DNA of 64,000 bases from Amycolatopsis lexingtonensis (GCF_014873755.1 NZ_JADBEG010000001.1:6918501-6982500); one strand, 5' to 3'; numbered from the stretch's first letter, positions 1-7,940 are shown. Notes: generated by a model from the letters alone, not told the origin. Numbers and translations are program-made.

Positions 1-1133
1 TCAACGACTCGCTCGGGCACTCGGTCGGCGACCAGGTGCTGCGGATCGTCGGCGAGCGCCTGCGCCGCAGCTCCGGGCGCGAGGACCTGGTCGGCAGGCT
101 CGGCGGCGACGAGTTCGTCGTCGTCACCGGCGAAGTCACCGAGCCCGCCGAAGTCCGGGCGCTGGCCGAGCACCTCCGGGCCGCGCTGGCCGAGCCGATC
201 GGCGTGCTCGGCAGGCAGCTGCACCTCGACGCCAGCATCGGCGTCGTCCTCGTCGACGGCGCCGACGACCGCAGCGCGGAGGACCTGCTGCGCGACGCGG
301 ACGTCGCGATGTACCAGGCGAAGACGCTCGGCCGGGGCCGCCACCACTTCTTCGACGTCGGCCTGCGCGAGCGCATGCAGCGGCGGCTGCGGATGGAACA
401 GGACCTGCGCGACGCGGTCCACGACGGCCAGCTGTGGCCCGCGTACCAGCCGGTCGTCGACCTGCGGACCGGCGAAATGGTCGCGGTCGAGGCGCTGCTG
501 CGCTGGACGCACCCGCGGCAGGGCGCGATCTCGCCGTCGGAGTTCATCCCGCTCGCCGAGGAGAGCGACCTGATCAACGTGATCGGCAAGGCGATGCTGC
601 GCGCGACGACCCGCGAACTCGCCGCGCGGCGCACCGGAGGTCTGGACCTGACGCTGAAGGTCAACCTGTCGGCCCGCCAGCTCGACGACCCGCACCTGGT
701 GCCCGCGGTCCAGGACGCGCTGGCGAGCACCGGGCTCCCGGCCGCCGCGCTGTGCCTGGAGGTCACCGAAAGCGCGTTGATGCGCGACCAGGAAGCGGCC
801 GCGGAAGTGCTGGCGTCCCTGCGATCCCTGGGCGTGCTGCTGGCGATCGACGACTTCGGCACCGGCTATTCGTCGCTCGCCCAGCTGCGCCGGCTGACGC
901 TGGACACGCTCAAGATCGACCGCTCGTTCATCACCGGCATCGCCGAATCCCGCGACGCGGCGGCGATCGTCACGAGCATCATCGCGATGGCCCACGCCGT
1001 GGACCTGACGGTGATCGCCGAGGGCGTCGAGTCCGCCGAGCAGGTGGACCTGCTCCGGTCGCTGGGGTGCGACCAGGCGCAGGGCTACCACCTCGGCCGC
1101 CCGGTCGCGGCGGCCGAATTGTTCGGTCAGTAA
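1..1133 (+). CDS. GGDEF-EAL cyclic-di-GMP protein, 5' end missing
   Basis: C-terminal part of a bifunctional cyclic-di-GMP signalling protein. The frame is open from base 3 and the gene begins upstream of the window; its first visible residues NDSLGHSVGDQVL are the substrate-binding stretch of a GGDEF domain. An intact GGDEF motif lies at 102-116, so diguanylate cyclase activity is possible. An EAL domain follows, with the EAL signature at 489-497 and the DDFGTGYSSL and GVESAEQ motifs further on, so phosphodiesterase activity is also possible. Sensor domains would lie upstream and cannot be seen. It converges with the arylamine N-acetyltransferase gene, the two ends overlapping by 7 bp. Confidence 0.95.
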   Translation, partial: NDSLGHSVGDQVLRIVGERLRRSSGREDLVGRLGGDEFVVVTGEVTEPAEVRALAEHLRAALAEPIGVLGRQLHLDASIGVVLVDGADDRSAEDLLRDADVAMYQAKTLGRGRHHFFDVGLRERMQRRLRMEQDLRDAVHDGQLWPAYQPVVDLRTGEMVAVEALLRWTHPRQGAISPSEFIPLAEESDLINVIGKAMLRATTRELAARRTGGLDLTLKVNLSARQLDDPHLVPAVQDALASTGLPAAALCLEVTESALMRDQEAAAEVLASLRSLGVLLAIDDFGTGYSSLAQLRRLTLDTLKIDRSFITGIAESRDAAAIVTSIIAMAHAVDLTVIAEGVESAEQVDLLRSLGCDQAQGYHLGRPVAAAELFGQ

Positions 1134-1912
1134 ACGGTTTTGAGCCGCTCGAGCTCGTCCGCGGTCAGCTCGATGCCGAGGTCTTTGAGGGTGGCGTCGA
1201 GTTCCCCGGGCGCGATGGTGGTGGTTTCGCTGTGCCCACCGGGTTTTTCGACGGTGAGCTCGCGGCCGAGGAGCCGCCGGCTGACGCCCGGTTCGAGCGT
1301 CATGACCACGAGCCGTCCGGTGAACGGCGACTTCGGGTGCGTCGACGTGTAGTGGTGGTAGACCTCGTAGTCGATGGGGTGCATCCCGTTGAGCCGGAAC
1401 TCGAGGATGTCCTCACCGTCCTTTTGCAACGTCCACCAGCCGTCTTGGTGCTTCAGCCGCTGCGGCCAGCCTGCCTGGTCGACCTCCGCGCCGTCCACGA
1501 GCGGCATGGGCTCGAGGATCCCGGCCCCGTACCCGACGTCGGCGAGAAAGCTGCGGCCGTCCACGTCGACGACGAGGGTCATGTGCGTGTACGGCCCCGG
1601 CCGCCGCGGCTGCACGCGCGCGGAAAGCCGGTGCACGGTGTAGCCGAGCCGCTCGAGGACGGCGGCGAAGAGGCCACTCTGTTCGTAGCAGTAGCCGCCC
1701 CGCCGCCGCCCGACGAGCTTGGCGTTCACGACGTCGAGCGAAATCCCTTGGTGCTGCCCGAGAACGACGTCGACGTTCTCGAACGGGATGGCCCCGACGT
1801 GCCCCCGCATGAGCTCCCGCAGCGCGGCTTCGGACGGCGGGCGGCGCTGTTGCCCGGTGCGCGCCAGGTAGGCGTCGAGATCGACGGCATCGATGCCCCA
1901 TTCATCGGTCAT
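1127..1912 (-). CDS. nat: arylamine N-acetyltransferase
   Basis: Cytosolic enzyme that transfers acetyl from acetyl-CoA to arylamines and hydrazines. The 261-residue product has the family catalytic triad Cys75 (RRGGYCYE), His110 (YTHMTL) and Asp125 (LADVGYG), plus the N-terminal IPFENVDV motif. The ATG at 1912 is preferred because GGTGGG sits just upstream; an in-frame GTG at 1927 would add five residues. In mycobacteria nat lies in a sterol-degradation operon. Here no such genes are nearby, so its physiological role is open. The next gene downstream is convergent. Confidence 0.93.
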   Translation of the reverse strand: MTDEWGIDAVDLDAYLARTGQQRRPPSEAALRELMRGHVGAIPFENVDVVLGQHQGISLDVVNAKLVGRRRGGYCYEQSGLFAAVLERLGYTVHRLSARVQPRRPGPYTHMTLVVDVDGRSFLADVGYGAGILEPMPLVDGAEVDQAGWPQRLKHQDGWWTLQKDGEDILEFRLNGMHPIDYEVYHHYTSTHPKSPFTGRLVVMTLEPGVSRRLLGRELTVEKPGGHSETTTIAPGELDATLKDLGIELTADELERLKTVY

Positions 1913-1945
1913 GGACCCACCCTGCACCCTCGACCTCGATCGAGG

Positions 1946-2296
1946 TCAACCCTCGTGCACGACCTTCCGCACCTCGACGGCGGTGTACTGGGCGTCGGGG
2001 ATCTTCGCGGCCAGCTCGACCGCGCGCGCCTCGCTCTCGACGTCGACGACGTAGTAGCCGCAGAGGAAGGCTTCGGCCTCGACGAACCCGCCGTCCCGGG
2101 TGTGCGCCACGCCGTCCTTGACGGTGATGGTCTTGGTCTCGGCGGGTTCGGCGAGGGCTTTGGTCTCGACCATCTCGCCGGAGCCGGTGATGAGCTTGAT
2201 GAACTCGCCGTGTCCTTCGTAGACGCCGTTCTTCTGGTCGTCGGTGAGGGTGGCCCAGATGGTCGGGTTCATGTGAAGGGTCAGGAGGTAGCGCAT
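1946..2296 (-). CDS. YCII/DGPF-domain small protein
   Basis: A 116-residue protein beginning MRYLLTLHM, with the beta-alpha-beta pattern of the YCII-related (DGPF) family and the segment CGYYVVDVESEARAVELAAKIP typical of it. Members are small cytosolic proteins of dimeric ferredoxin-like fold, often next to SigJ-type ECF sigma factors; no such sigma gene is adjacent here. The start at 2296 has GGGGAG six bases upstream; an open frame reaching 2377 lacks a good ribosome site. It lies 33 bp upstream of nat in the same direction and may be cotranscribed with it. Biochemical function unknown. Confidence 0.85.
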   Translation of the reverse strand: MRYLLTLHMNPTIWATLTDDQKNGVYEGHGEFIKLITGSGEMVETKALAEPAETKTITVKDGVAHTRDGGFVEAEAFLCGYYVVDVESEARAVELAAKIPDAQYTAVEVRKVVHEG

Positions 2297-2419
2297 GTCG
2301 TCTCCCCGGTTCGGGCGGCGGCCCCTGGTGGGCTGCCTTTCGCCGGTGGGTCGGTGCTGTTCCGGCGGTCCGGACATGCGGCTTGGCGGTTCGCTCGTTC
2401 GGCCTAACGCCTCGTCCGG

Positions 2420-3799
2420 TTACGCGAGCCCCAGCGCGGCCAGCACCTTCCGCACCGCCTCCACGACCGGAGCACCGACCTCACCCGCGAAGGTGGCCAC
2501 CCCGAGGATCTTCTTGGCCGCGCGCTTGAGGAGCCCCGGCTCGCTCTTCCCGTCGACGATCACCGCGTGCGCTTCGTCGACCTCCGCGACTTCGTCCGCG
2601 TCGAGCCGGGGTTTCATCAGCTCGATCGCCTCGGCGAGTTCGCGGAGTGCTTCTTCCTTCCCGCCGACCGTCCAGGTGTTGCCTTCGACCTTGTTGTCCC
2701 GGCCGATCACGCTGTTCGACACCGGGGCACTGATCTCGTACTTGTCGTTGCTGCTCATGTCGATGACCCTCTTGTCGACGTAGGTGATCCTGATGTGGTT
2801 CCTGGTCGTGCTTTCCGGCAGCCGCGCGGTTCGTTCGAGCAGCAGGTCCAGGCTTTTGAGGATGCCTTTGCTCTGCCCCAACAGTTCCGACCGCAGGCCG
2901 CGGAGAACAGCGGGCGAGGCCAGTTCTTCGCAGTTTTCGGCGAAGGCGAGTGCGGAAGACTGGTCGAACCCGCCCCGATCCTTCGGCACCAGGATTTTCA
3001 GCTGTGCGGCGAGGTAGCTCTTCAGCTTTTCTTCCGAGAAGACTTCCGGCGCGCTGTTCCAGGCGCGGATGACCCCGCGCAGGGATTCCCGTTCGGCGTG
3101 CAGCCGCCAGAGGTTCCCGCGGACCTGCCGGGCTCTCGCCCGGTCCGCGGCGACGTCGGTGACCACCGACCAGACGGGGATGATCTTCGCACCGAACTCC
3201 ACCTGGTACCCGTTGATGGACGTGCTGTCGAATCGGCTCGCCGGATCCCCGTGGAGGCGTGCCGAGGGTTCCACCAGCACCGCAGGGAGGCCACCGGCCA
3301 CCAGATCACCCGTAGCGGCCCCGAAGGATCTGGCCGTCGACACCTCGAGGAAGCGCCGGGCCAGGGGTTTCCCGCTGTCGCCCAGCGCCCGACCGGCCCC
3401 CGCGCGCACCTTCACCGAGAGGCAGTCCCGCGCGATGTCCCGCAGGGCTCCCACGGTCAGCGGGGCGCGACGGCGATCGTCGATTTGGAACCCGAAGTCG
3501 AGCCGAGCGGAGACACCGGACGAATAGAGCCGGCGGAACACCGGGGTGATCCGCGTGCCGTCCCGCAACGACGGCGGCTCCGCGTCGACGAACCGGACGA
3601 AGTTCTTCGCGTCGCAGAAGGCTCGTTCCCCGGACCAGTCGGAAATGCCCCCGCGCCGCCGATCCCGGATCGGGCCGGCGTCGCGCACGAACTCGTCGTC
3701 GCTGACCGGATCGGGCCAATGCGGAGAAGCCAGCCGCCCGGTGGGAAATGAAGCCAGCAACCGGAGATCGACCAGCGGCAGTTGCACGACGACGAGCAT
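2420..3799 (-). CDS. unrecognised 459-residue protein with beta-repeat motif
   Basis: I do not recognise this protein. Residues 1-330 are mixed alpha/beta with no signal peptide, membrane segment or catalytic motif I can name. Around residue 350 comes a short Asn/Gly/Val repeat, SNSVIGRDNKVEGNT, of the kind that forms a beta-arch or solenoid rung. It is followed by a helical C-terminal domain of about 90 residues rich in Glu, Ala and Lys. An internal ATG at 2758 (MSSNDKYE) would give just this C-terminal unit, but no convincing ribosome site precedes it. Similar Asn/Gly/Val motifs occur at the junction of sensor and effector parts in actinobacterial NTPase and caspase-linked conflict systems; that link is inference. 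It stands alone with a 120-bp gap to the YCII gene. Confidence 0.7.
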   Translation of the reverse strand: MLVVVQLPLVDLRLLASFPTGRLASPHWPDPVSDDEFVRDAGPIRDRRRGGISDWSGERAFCDAKNFVRFVDAEPPSLRDGTRITPVFRRLYSSGVSARLDFGFQIDDRRRAPLTVGALRDIARDCLSVKVRAGAGRALGDSGKPLARRFLEVSTARSFGAATGDLVAGGLPAVLVEPSARLHGDPASRFDSTSINGYQVEFGAKIIPVWSVVTDVAADRARARQVRGNLWRLHAERESLRGVIRAWNSAPEVFSEEKLKSYLAAQLKILVPKDRGGFDQSSALAFAENCEELASPAVLRGLRSELLGQSKGILKSLDLLLERTARLPESTTRNHIRITYVDKRVIDMSSNDKYEISAPVSNSVIGRDNKVEGNTWTVGGKEEALRELAEAIELMKPRLDADEVAEVDEAHAVIVDGKSEPGLLKRAAKKILGVATFAGEVGAPVVEAVRKVLAALGLA

Positions 3800-4120
3800 G
3801 AACCCGTTTCCCCGGCGGAAATTGTCCCCGACGGGCCGAGTTTAGGGCAGAACGATCCCCTCGTCGAACGTAATGGGGATCGCCGCCCAGGATCAGCCGA
3901 GAGGGCAGACCCCCGGGTTCCCCGGGCTCCGCCCTGCCACGCCTTCCACCGGCACCAACCGGCTCGGGCCACAGCCGATCCTGTGACCGACCCACGCATG
4001 AGGGCCCTCCGCCCCCACGCACACGGTCAGGTTCCTCGAGCAGCTCGCGGCCCCCGAGGATCTCGTCGCACGCAACGAGGCCACCCAGCCTAACCGGCCG
4101 TCGAGGGGTAGGAAAGCCAC
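3800..4120. other. intergenic region, divergent promoters
   Basis: A 321-bp divergent spacer between the unrecognised 459-residue gene (minus) and the 128-residue hypothetical (plus). It contains an inverted repeat CGATCCCC/GGGGATCG with arms at 3853-3860 and 3875-3882, a possible operator or leader hairpin for the minus-strand gene, and a GC-rich imperfect hairpin around 3908-3945. No coding frame with a ribosome site was found. Confidence 0.5.
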
Positions 4121-4507
4121 ATGGCCTACGTCAGGTTCCAAAGCGCCGAGCCCACCGCCGAAGGGCGCCACCCCGGGTTCTTCGGCTTGATCAACAACTT
4201 GAGCAGGGCGGGTCGGCTCACAGCGGAGCAGGAAGAGTTCCGCCGGACCAACCACGCGTGGTACGAGTCCCACTACACGAATCCGGCCACGATCGATCCG
4301 GCCGTCTACGACCACGCGGTCAACCCGGGCGCGACCGCCTGGTTCAAAGACTCGGCCGAGGAGCTCGTCGGCCGTGCCGCCGGCTACCTCGAAATCCTCG
4401 ACGCCCACGACGTCCGGTGGAACAAGCTGGTCTCCGACCAGGCGCCCGGGCGAATCATCTACGAGGACGACGACCAGATCGTCGTCGTCCCGTTCAGCTC
4501 CGGCTGA
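4121..4507 (+). CDS. conserved hypothetical protein
   Basis: A 128-residue soluble protein (MAYVRFQSAEP...) of a type I know as a conserved hypothetical in actinobacteria, with motifs such as NHAWYESHY, ATAWFKDSAEEL and GYLEILDAHDVRW. No signal peptide or membrane segment. The ATG at 4121 is preceded by GGGGTAGG, a suitable ribosome site. The high Trp and Tyr content suggests a compact fold, but no catalytic residues can be assigned. The 3' end overlaps the convergent methyltransferase gene by 14 bp. Function unknown. Confidence 0.85.
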   Translation: MAYVRFQSAEPTAEGRHPGFFGLINNLSRAGRLTAEQEEFRRTNHAWYESHYTNPATIDPAVYDHAVNPGATAWFKDSAEELVGRAAGYLEILDAHDVRWNKLVSDQAPGRIIYEDDDQIVVVPFSSG

Positions 4508-5075
4508 CGAGCAGGTACCGCTCGTCCTCGATCGGGCCGCCCCACAGCGCGGGGTCGTCGAGCCGGATCACCGTCGCGGTTTCGCGGTGCGCGAGGACCA
4601 GGCGTTCGCACTCGGCGGCCGTGATCCCCGCCCCGGTGGACCACCGGCCTTCGACGAGCACCAGCCGCCCGTCCGGCTTGAGCAACCGCACCCAGGCTTC
4701 CAGCGCGGCGGACGGGTCGGGCATGGCCCAGAGCACGTGCCGCACGAGGACGACGTCGTAGGCACCGGGCGCGCAGGGCGGATCGGCGGCGTCCCCGGCG
4801 CGGAAGTCCACGGACACGCGCGCGGTAAGCGTTTTCCGCCGGGCCACTTCGAGCATCCGCCGCGAGCGGTCGACGCCGAGCACGGCGTGGCCCGCCTGCG
4901 CCAGCAGGACGGCGAGACTGCCGGTCCCGCACCCGAGGTCGACGACATCGGCGGGAGCCGGCGGCAGCACCGGCAGGAGGAGGTCGGCCCACGCGGCCCG
5001 CACGGCGGGGTCCCGCAGTCCGTGGTCGGGCTGCTCGTCGAAGGTGTCGGCTTCGGCGTCCCAGATGTCCGTCAC
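4494..5075 (-). CDS. class I SAM-dependent methyltransferase
   Basis: A 193-residue Rossmann-fold methyltransferase. Motif I is VDLGCGTG at residues 45-52, with the acidic ribose-binding residue in LGVDRS (Asp69) and a later DVVLVRHVLW segment equivalent to motif IV. The N-terminus MTDIWDAEADTFDEQPDHGL is typical of small-molecule methyltransferases of this size; substrate unknown. I place the start at GTG 5075: the longer open frame to 5105 runs into the hairpin at 5080-5116, which ends the tRNA operon. No Shine-Dalgarno sequence is visible, so translation may be leaderless or depend on read-through from the tRNA operon. Confidence 0.85.
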   Translation of the reverse strand: MTDIWDAEADTFDEQPDHGLRDPAVRAAWADLLLPVLPPAPADVVDLGCGTGSLAVLLAQAGHAVLGVDRSRRMLEVARRKTLTARVSVDFRAGDAADPPCAPGAYDVVLVRHVLWAMPDPSAALEAWVRLLKPDGRLVLVEGRWSTGAGITAAECERLVLAHRETATVIRLDDPALWGGPIEDERYLLVSRS

Positions 5076-5079
5076 ACAC

Positions 5080-5116
5080 AAGAAAGCCGCCTTGACCGGA
5101 GTCAAGACGGCTTCTT
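5080..5116 (-). terminator. terminator of the tRNA operon
   Basis: Inverted repeat with arms AAGAAAGCCGCCTTGAC and GTCAAGACGGCTTCTT around a CGGA loop, with one mismatch and one bulge. On the minus strand it follows tRNA-Phe and runs into TTGTGTGTG. The methyltransferase start codon lies only 5 bp beyond it. Confidence 0.75.
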
Positions 5117-5123
5117 CGAACGG

Positions 5124-5197
5124 TGGCCAGGGCCGGGGTCGAACCGGCGACCTTCCGCTTTTCAGGCGGACGCTCGTACCAACTGAGCTACCTGGCC
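5124..5197 (-). tRNA. tRNA-Phe(GAA)
   Basis: A 74-nt cloverleaf read on the minus strand. Acceptor arms GGCCAGG/CCTGGCC pair perfectly with discriminator A; the anticodon stem is TCCGC/GCGGA with loop CTGAAAA, giving anticodon GAA; the T-arm loop is GTTCGAC. CCA is not encoded. Last gene of the Glu-Asp-Phe operon. Confidence 0.97.
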
Positions 5198-5228
5198 GGG
5201 AACGCCGGCAAGGAGCCGAACGATCTTG

Positions 5229-5302
5229 CGACCCTGACGGGACTCGAACCCGCGACCTTCGCCGTGACAGGGCGACGCGCTAACCAACTGCGCCACAGGG
5301 CC
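5229..5302 (-). tRNA. tRNA-Asp(GTC)
   Basis: A 74-nt tRNA on the minus strand. Acceptor GGCCCTG pairs with CAGGGTC (one G-U) with discriminator G; anticodon stem TCGCC/GGCGA with loop CTGTCAC gives GTC; T-loop GTTCGAG. CCA is not encoded. It lies 31 bp upstream of tRNA-Phe. Confidence 0.97.
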
Positions 5303-5323
5303 TTGCGTTACTACTGTACTGCG

Positions 5324-5396
5324 TACTCCCAACGGGATTCGAACCCGCGTTGCCGCCTTGAAAGGGCGGAGTCCTAGGCCGCTGAACGATGGGAGC
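5324..5396 (-). tRNA. tRNA-Glu(TTC)
   Basis: A 73-nt tRNA on the minus strand, first in the Glu-Asp-Phe operon. Acceptor GCTCCCA pairs with TGGGAGT; anticodon stem CCGCC/GGCGG with loop CTTTCAA gives TTC. CCA is not encoded. It is 21 bp upstream of tRNA-Asp. Confidence 0.96.
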
Positions 5397-5455
5397 CCGG
5401 CCGGTTTCGGGTGACCGACCGACCGCGCTCTCAGGTTCCCCTGGGAGCGATTACA

Positions 5456-5484
5456 AGCATAGGGCACGCTGCCACCGCTTTACA
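5456..5484 (-). promoter_or_regulatory. candidate promoter of the tRNA operon
   Basis: On the minus strand TGTAAA (-35, 5479-5484) and TATGCT (-10, 5456-5461) are separated by exactly 17 bp, placing a start point about 50 bp upstream of tRNA-Glu. The -10 is good and the -35 moderate. Confidence 0.55.
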
Positions 5485-5495
5485 CCGGGGGTTCC

Positions 5496-6269
5496 TTAAG
5501 CCCCCGACGGCGCCGGGACCTGCGCAAACGCCGCGAGTTCGGCCTGCCGCCGCTCGAGCTCGGCCAGCTCCCCTTCGGACAGCGCCGACGCCAGGAGTTC
5601 GTCGATCCGCGCGTCGGTGATCGACTCGGCCTCGCGCCAGCGCTCGCGGAGGTCCGGCTTGCGCTCCGCCGCGGCGACGAGCGCGTCGGCCGCGTCCTCC
5701 GGCCACGCGGTGCGCAGCAGCCGCTCGCGCCCGCCCTCGGGATCGGCGACCACCGCCTCGGGCACTGTGACGCCGAGCGCCCGCAGCGCGGCGAAGTGCA
5801 AGCCGCCGCGCAGCTCGCGGAAGACCATCAACGCGAAGCCGAGGCGTTCGGCGTCCCCTTCGGGCCGCTCGGCGTTCTTCCACCCGGCGAAGAGCGCCAG
5901 CCCGCTCGCGTCCGCGGCGCCCACCACGCGGAACAGCAGCTCGGCCAGGCGGCCGGGTTCCGGTACGGCCGAAAGGTTGACGCGCGACCACCGAGCCGAT
6001 GACTCCGAGTAGGCGCGCACGGCGGCGGGCGCGTCGATGGCCGCCGCCGCCGCCGGCAGGACGAAGTCGAACAGCCAGTGCGGGAAGATCCCGAACAGCT
6101 CCGCGGCCACCTTCGGCGACACGTCCCCGAGCACCGCCGACCGCCCCCGCAGGCACAGCGACCGCGGCGGCAGGCCCACCTCCGCCTCGACCTCGGCCAG
6201 CTCCGGCGAAGTCATGAACTTGCCTCCCAGCACCTGCACCACCGACCGGATCCGGTTCGCCGTCGTCAT
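5496..6269 (-). CDS. SCO6745-like conserved actinobacterial protein
   Basis: A 257-residue, Ala-rich, mainly helical protein resembling the SCO6745 family, in which a CLRGRSAVLGDVSPKVAAELFGIFP-type segment precedes several helices; family function is unknown to me. No signal peptide. The start at ATG 6269 has AAAGGGG upstream. A perfect 15-bp palindrome at 6296-6310, just upstream, suggests control by a TetR-type repressor that is not encoded nearby. It ends close to the tRNA operon promoter. Confidence 0.7.
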   Translation of the reverse strand: MTTANRIRSVVQVLGGKFMTSPELAEVEAEVGLPPRSLCLRGRSAVLGDVSPKVAAELFGIFPHWLFDFVLPAAAAAIDAPAAVRAYSESSARWSRVNLSAVPEPGRLAELLFRVVGAADASGLALFAGWKNAERPEGDAERLGFALMVFRELRGGLHFAALRALGVTVPEAVVADPEGGRERLLRTAWPEDAADALVAAAERKPDLRERWREAESITDARIDELLASALSEGELAELERRQAELAAFAQVPAPSGA

Positions 6270-6295
6270 GTCCGTTCCCCTTTCGACCCGACAAC

Positions 6296-6310
6296 CGTAA
6301 CACTGTTACG
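6296..6310. promoter_or_regulatory. perfect palindrome CGTAACACTGTTACG, candidate TetR-type operator
   Basis: Seven-base arms CGTAACA/TGTTACG around a central C, 26 bp upstream of the start at 6269. Size, symmetry and the TAACA/TGTTA half-sites are those of TetR-family operators. Confidence 0.55.
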
Positions 6311-6419
6311 AAACCCGCGCCAAAGAGCGGTGCGCGACCTGCCAATTACTCCCCAGAAAGACCTTCAACCTGCGAGAACATCACGGGAAGGGTCCGGCAC
6401 CGACACCGGACCCACCGGC

Positions 6420-6674
6420 TCACCGCTGAACCGGCGCCTGCCCGTCGTCATCCAGGTTCAGCCCCAGCATCTCCAGCAGCTGAACACAGTCCTCGACCCC
6501 CAACGCCCCGGCCGCGACCGCCAGCCGAGCCCGCCGAACCTGATCGTCGGACACCCGCTGCGCATCCCCGGCCCCACTGCGCTGCGCCGGCAACGCCCCG
6601 GCAAACGGAGCACTCCCCCCATCGGCACCTTCGTACCGAAGGAGGAACTGCCGCACTTCAACAGACCCGCTCAT
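6420..6674 (-). CDS. small hypothetical protein, 84 aa
   Basis: An 84-residue protein starting MSGSVEVRQFLLRYEG. The ATG at 6674 is preceded by a near-ideal GGAGGAGCT. The C-terminal half (VRRARLAVAAGALGVEDCVQ, then LEMLGLNLDDD) looks helical and acidic. No signal peptide, membrane segment or known motif. Good ribosome site and third-position G/C bias support it as real. It stands alone, with 150 bp before the SCO6745-like gene. Function unknown. Confidence 0.7.
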   Translation of the reverse strand: MSGSVEVRQFLLRYEGADGGSAPFAGALPAQRSGAGDAQRVSDDQVRRARLAVAAGALGVEDCVQLLEMLGLNLDDDGQAPVQR

Positions 6675-7470
6675 AGCTCCTCCACACGGCTCACAACAGC
6701 TTGGCCGCGAGGCTAACCAGCGCCGGCCGCCACACACAGCCCCCCGGAGAGTGAACCTGAGGCCACGCTCCGCTCAACGCAGCGCAATCAGCAGGGCAGG
6801 AGAAGAGCACCACCCGAACGAACGTCACCCACCGCGAAGTGACACCACACGCGGAAATTTCCCGCTCTCCACTCGCCCTGTCCAGCAACTCGTGCAACAA
6901 TCGAAGTGCTGACACACCCCCGGTCAGCGCCTGTGGAGATCCCCTCCGACCCCCGCGTTCCTCCCCCTGGCGCGGGGGTCCTCCATTTTCTGGGCCTGCT
7001 CGGGCTTCACCCTTCGCTTCGGCCCATTCATTCCGGCGTATTGCCCGAGGGCCGAGTCCCCGGAGCCCCCACGGTGCCTTCGGTTCGGCTTGGCGGGATG
7101 GGGCGCGCAACCGGCCGCTCAGTCCGGTCAGCCCGCTCGCCTCGCACCCGTCCGCCCACCTGCCCGGTCAGGTCGCCCCGTACCCCTTGCGGCCGCGCTC
7201 GGCCGCCGCCACCCGGCTGATCGATTCCGCGCCCGTCCGACTCCCCACCCTCACAGCCGCGTCCGGCCCGCAAGTCCGCTCCGGAAGCTGTCTCGGCGAC
7301 CTCGGCAATTCGGGGGGCGTTCTTGATCGATTCGCTCGGTTATTGAGGTGTTGCCCTCTGTTCAAAATCACCCCTACCCCATTGGGCTGATTGGGGGGTG
7401 GTTGCTCTGATTGGGGATATTCAAGGGCGTGTCGTGGCTCACAGTGGTTTGTGTGGTGAGACCTAACCGT
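6675..7470. other. long intergenic region with hairpin
   Basis: About 800 bp without a gene I can support; the open frames here lack ribosome sites and look like chance in GC-rich DNA. It holds a perfect 10-bp stem GACCCCCGCG/CGCGGGGGTC (6948-6980, 13-nt loop) followed by CTCCATTTTC, which could be a terminator of a plus-strand transcript or part of a small RNA. The right end (7380-7420) carries direct repeats upstream of the next gene. Confidence 0.5.
7387..7416 (+). repeat. direct repeat CTGATTGGGG x2
   Basis: Two identical 10-bp copies at 7387-7396 and 7407-7416, spaced 20 bp (two helical turns), with a further ATTGGG at 7381-7386. They lie 60-90 bp upstream of a ribbon-helix-helix-like gene, an arrangement that suits autoregulation. 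Confidence 0.5.
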
Positions 7471-7476
7471 TATCGT
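7449..7476 (+). promoter_or_regulatory. candidate leaderless promoter
   Basis: TTGTGT (7449-7454) and TATCGT (7471-7476) with a 16-bp spacer. The expected transcription start falls on or next to the GTG at 7484, so the following gene may be read from a leaderless mRNA. Confidence 0.4.
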
Positions 7477-7483
7477 GGCTGGC

Positions 7484-7918
7484 GTGCCTCTTCCCTCCCT
7501 TGGCCGCTTGAGCAGCCGCACGAACCTCAAAGCCGCGTCCTCCGGGCGCCATCGTGGTGCCGCGAAGCCTGCGGACGACGGTGTCGTCGAGGACAAGGAA
7601 CTCACCTCCTACCTCGCCGCGCTGGCGCCCGATGCCGACAACGAGAGCACCGGGACCGGCAAGCGCTTCGGCGAGGCGCAGGTCATCCAGCTCCGGATGA
7701 GCCTCATCGCCAACCAGCAGCTGAAGGACATCGCCGCCGAGCGGGACATCTCGCCCCAGGCGCTCGCCCAGGAATGGATCCTCGAGCGGCTCAACTGGGA
7801 AGGCCAGGCCTCCTCGCTGCAGGACCAGCGCCAGCAGACCGGTGACCTCACCGACCTCACCGACGAGTTCCACTTCCCCGCCGACGCCTTCGAAGCGCCG
7901 GCCCTCGGACGGCGCTGA
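7484..7918 (+). CDS. ribbon-helix-helix-like hypothetical protein
   Basis: A 144-residue protein (147 if GTG 7475 is used). Residues 60-105 (QVIQLRMSLIANQQLKDIAAE, then ISPQALAQEWILERL) show the strand-helix-helix spacing of a CopG/MetJ-type DNA-binding domain; the N-terminal 40 residues are basic and Ser-rich and the tail is acidic. I prefer GTG 7484 because a -10-like TATCGT ends 7 bp before it and no Shine-Dalgarno is present. The repeats at 7387-7416 would be natural binding sites. A strong bidirectional terminator follows. The RHH call is from pattern only. Confidence 0.65.
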   Translation: MPLPSLGRLSSRTNLKAASSGRHRGAAKPADDGVVEDKELTSYLAALAPDADNESTGTGKRFGEAQVIQLRMSLIANQQLKDIAAERDISPQALAQEWILERLNWEGQASSLQDQRQQTGDLTDLTDEFHFPADAFEAPALGRR

Positions 7919-7940
7919 ACACCCCGGAAACCACATGAGA

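Noticed and set aside
6948..6980. Hairpin considered as a 6C-like or other known small RNA
   Set aside because: Only one stem with a C-rich loop; the second stem and spacing of 6C RNA were not found.
6839..7390. Possible 183-residue gene in the long intergenic region
   Set aside because: No ribosome site, Pro/Arg/Ser-rich chance composition, overlapping frames on both strands look alike.
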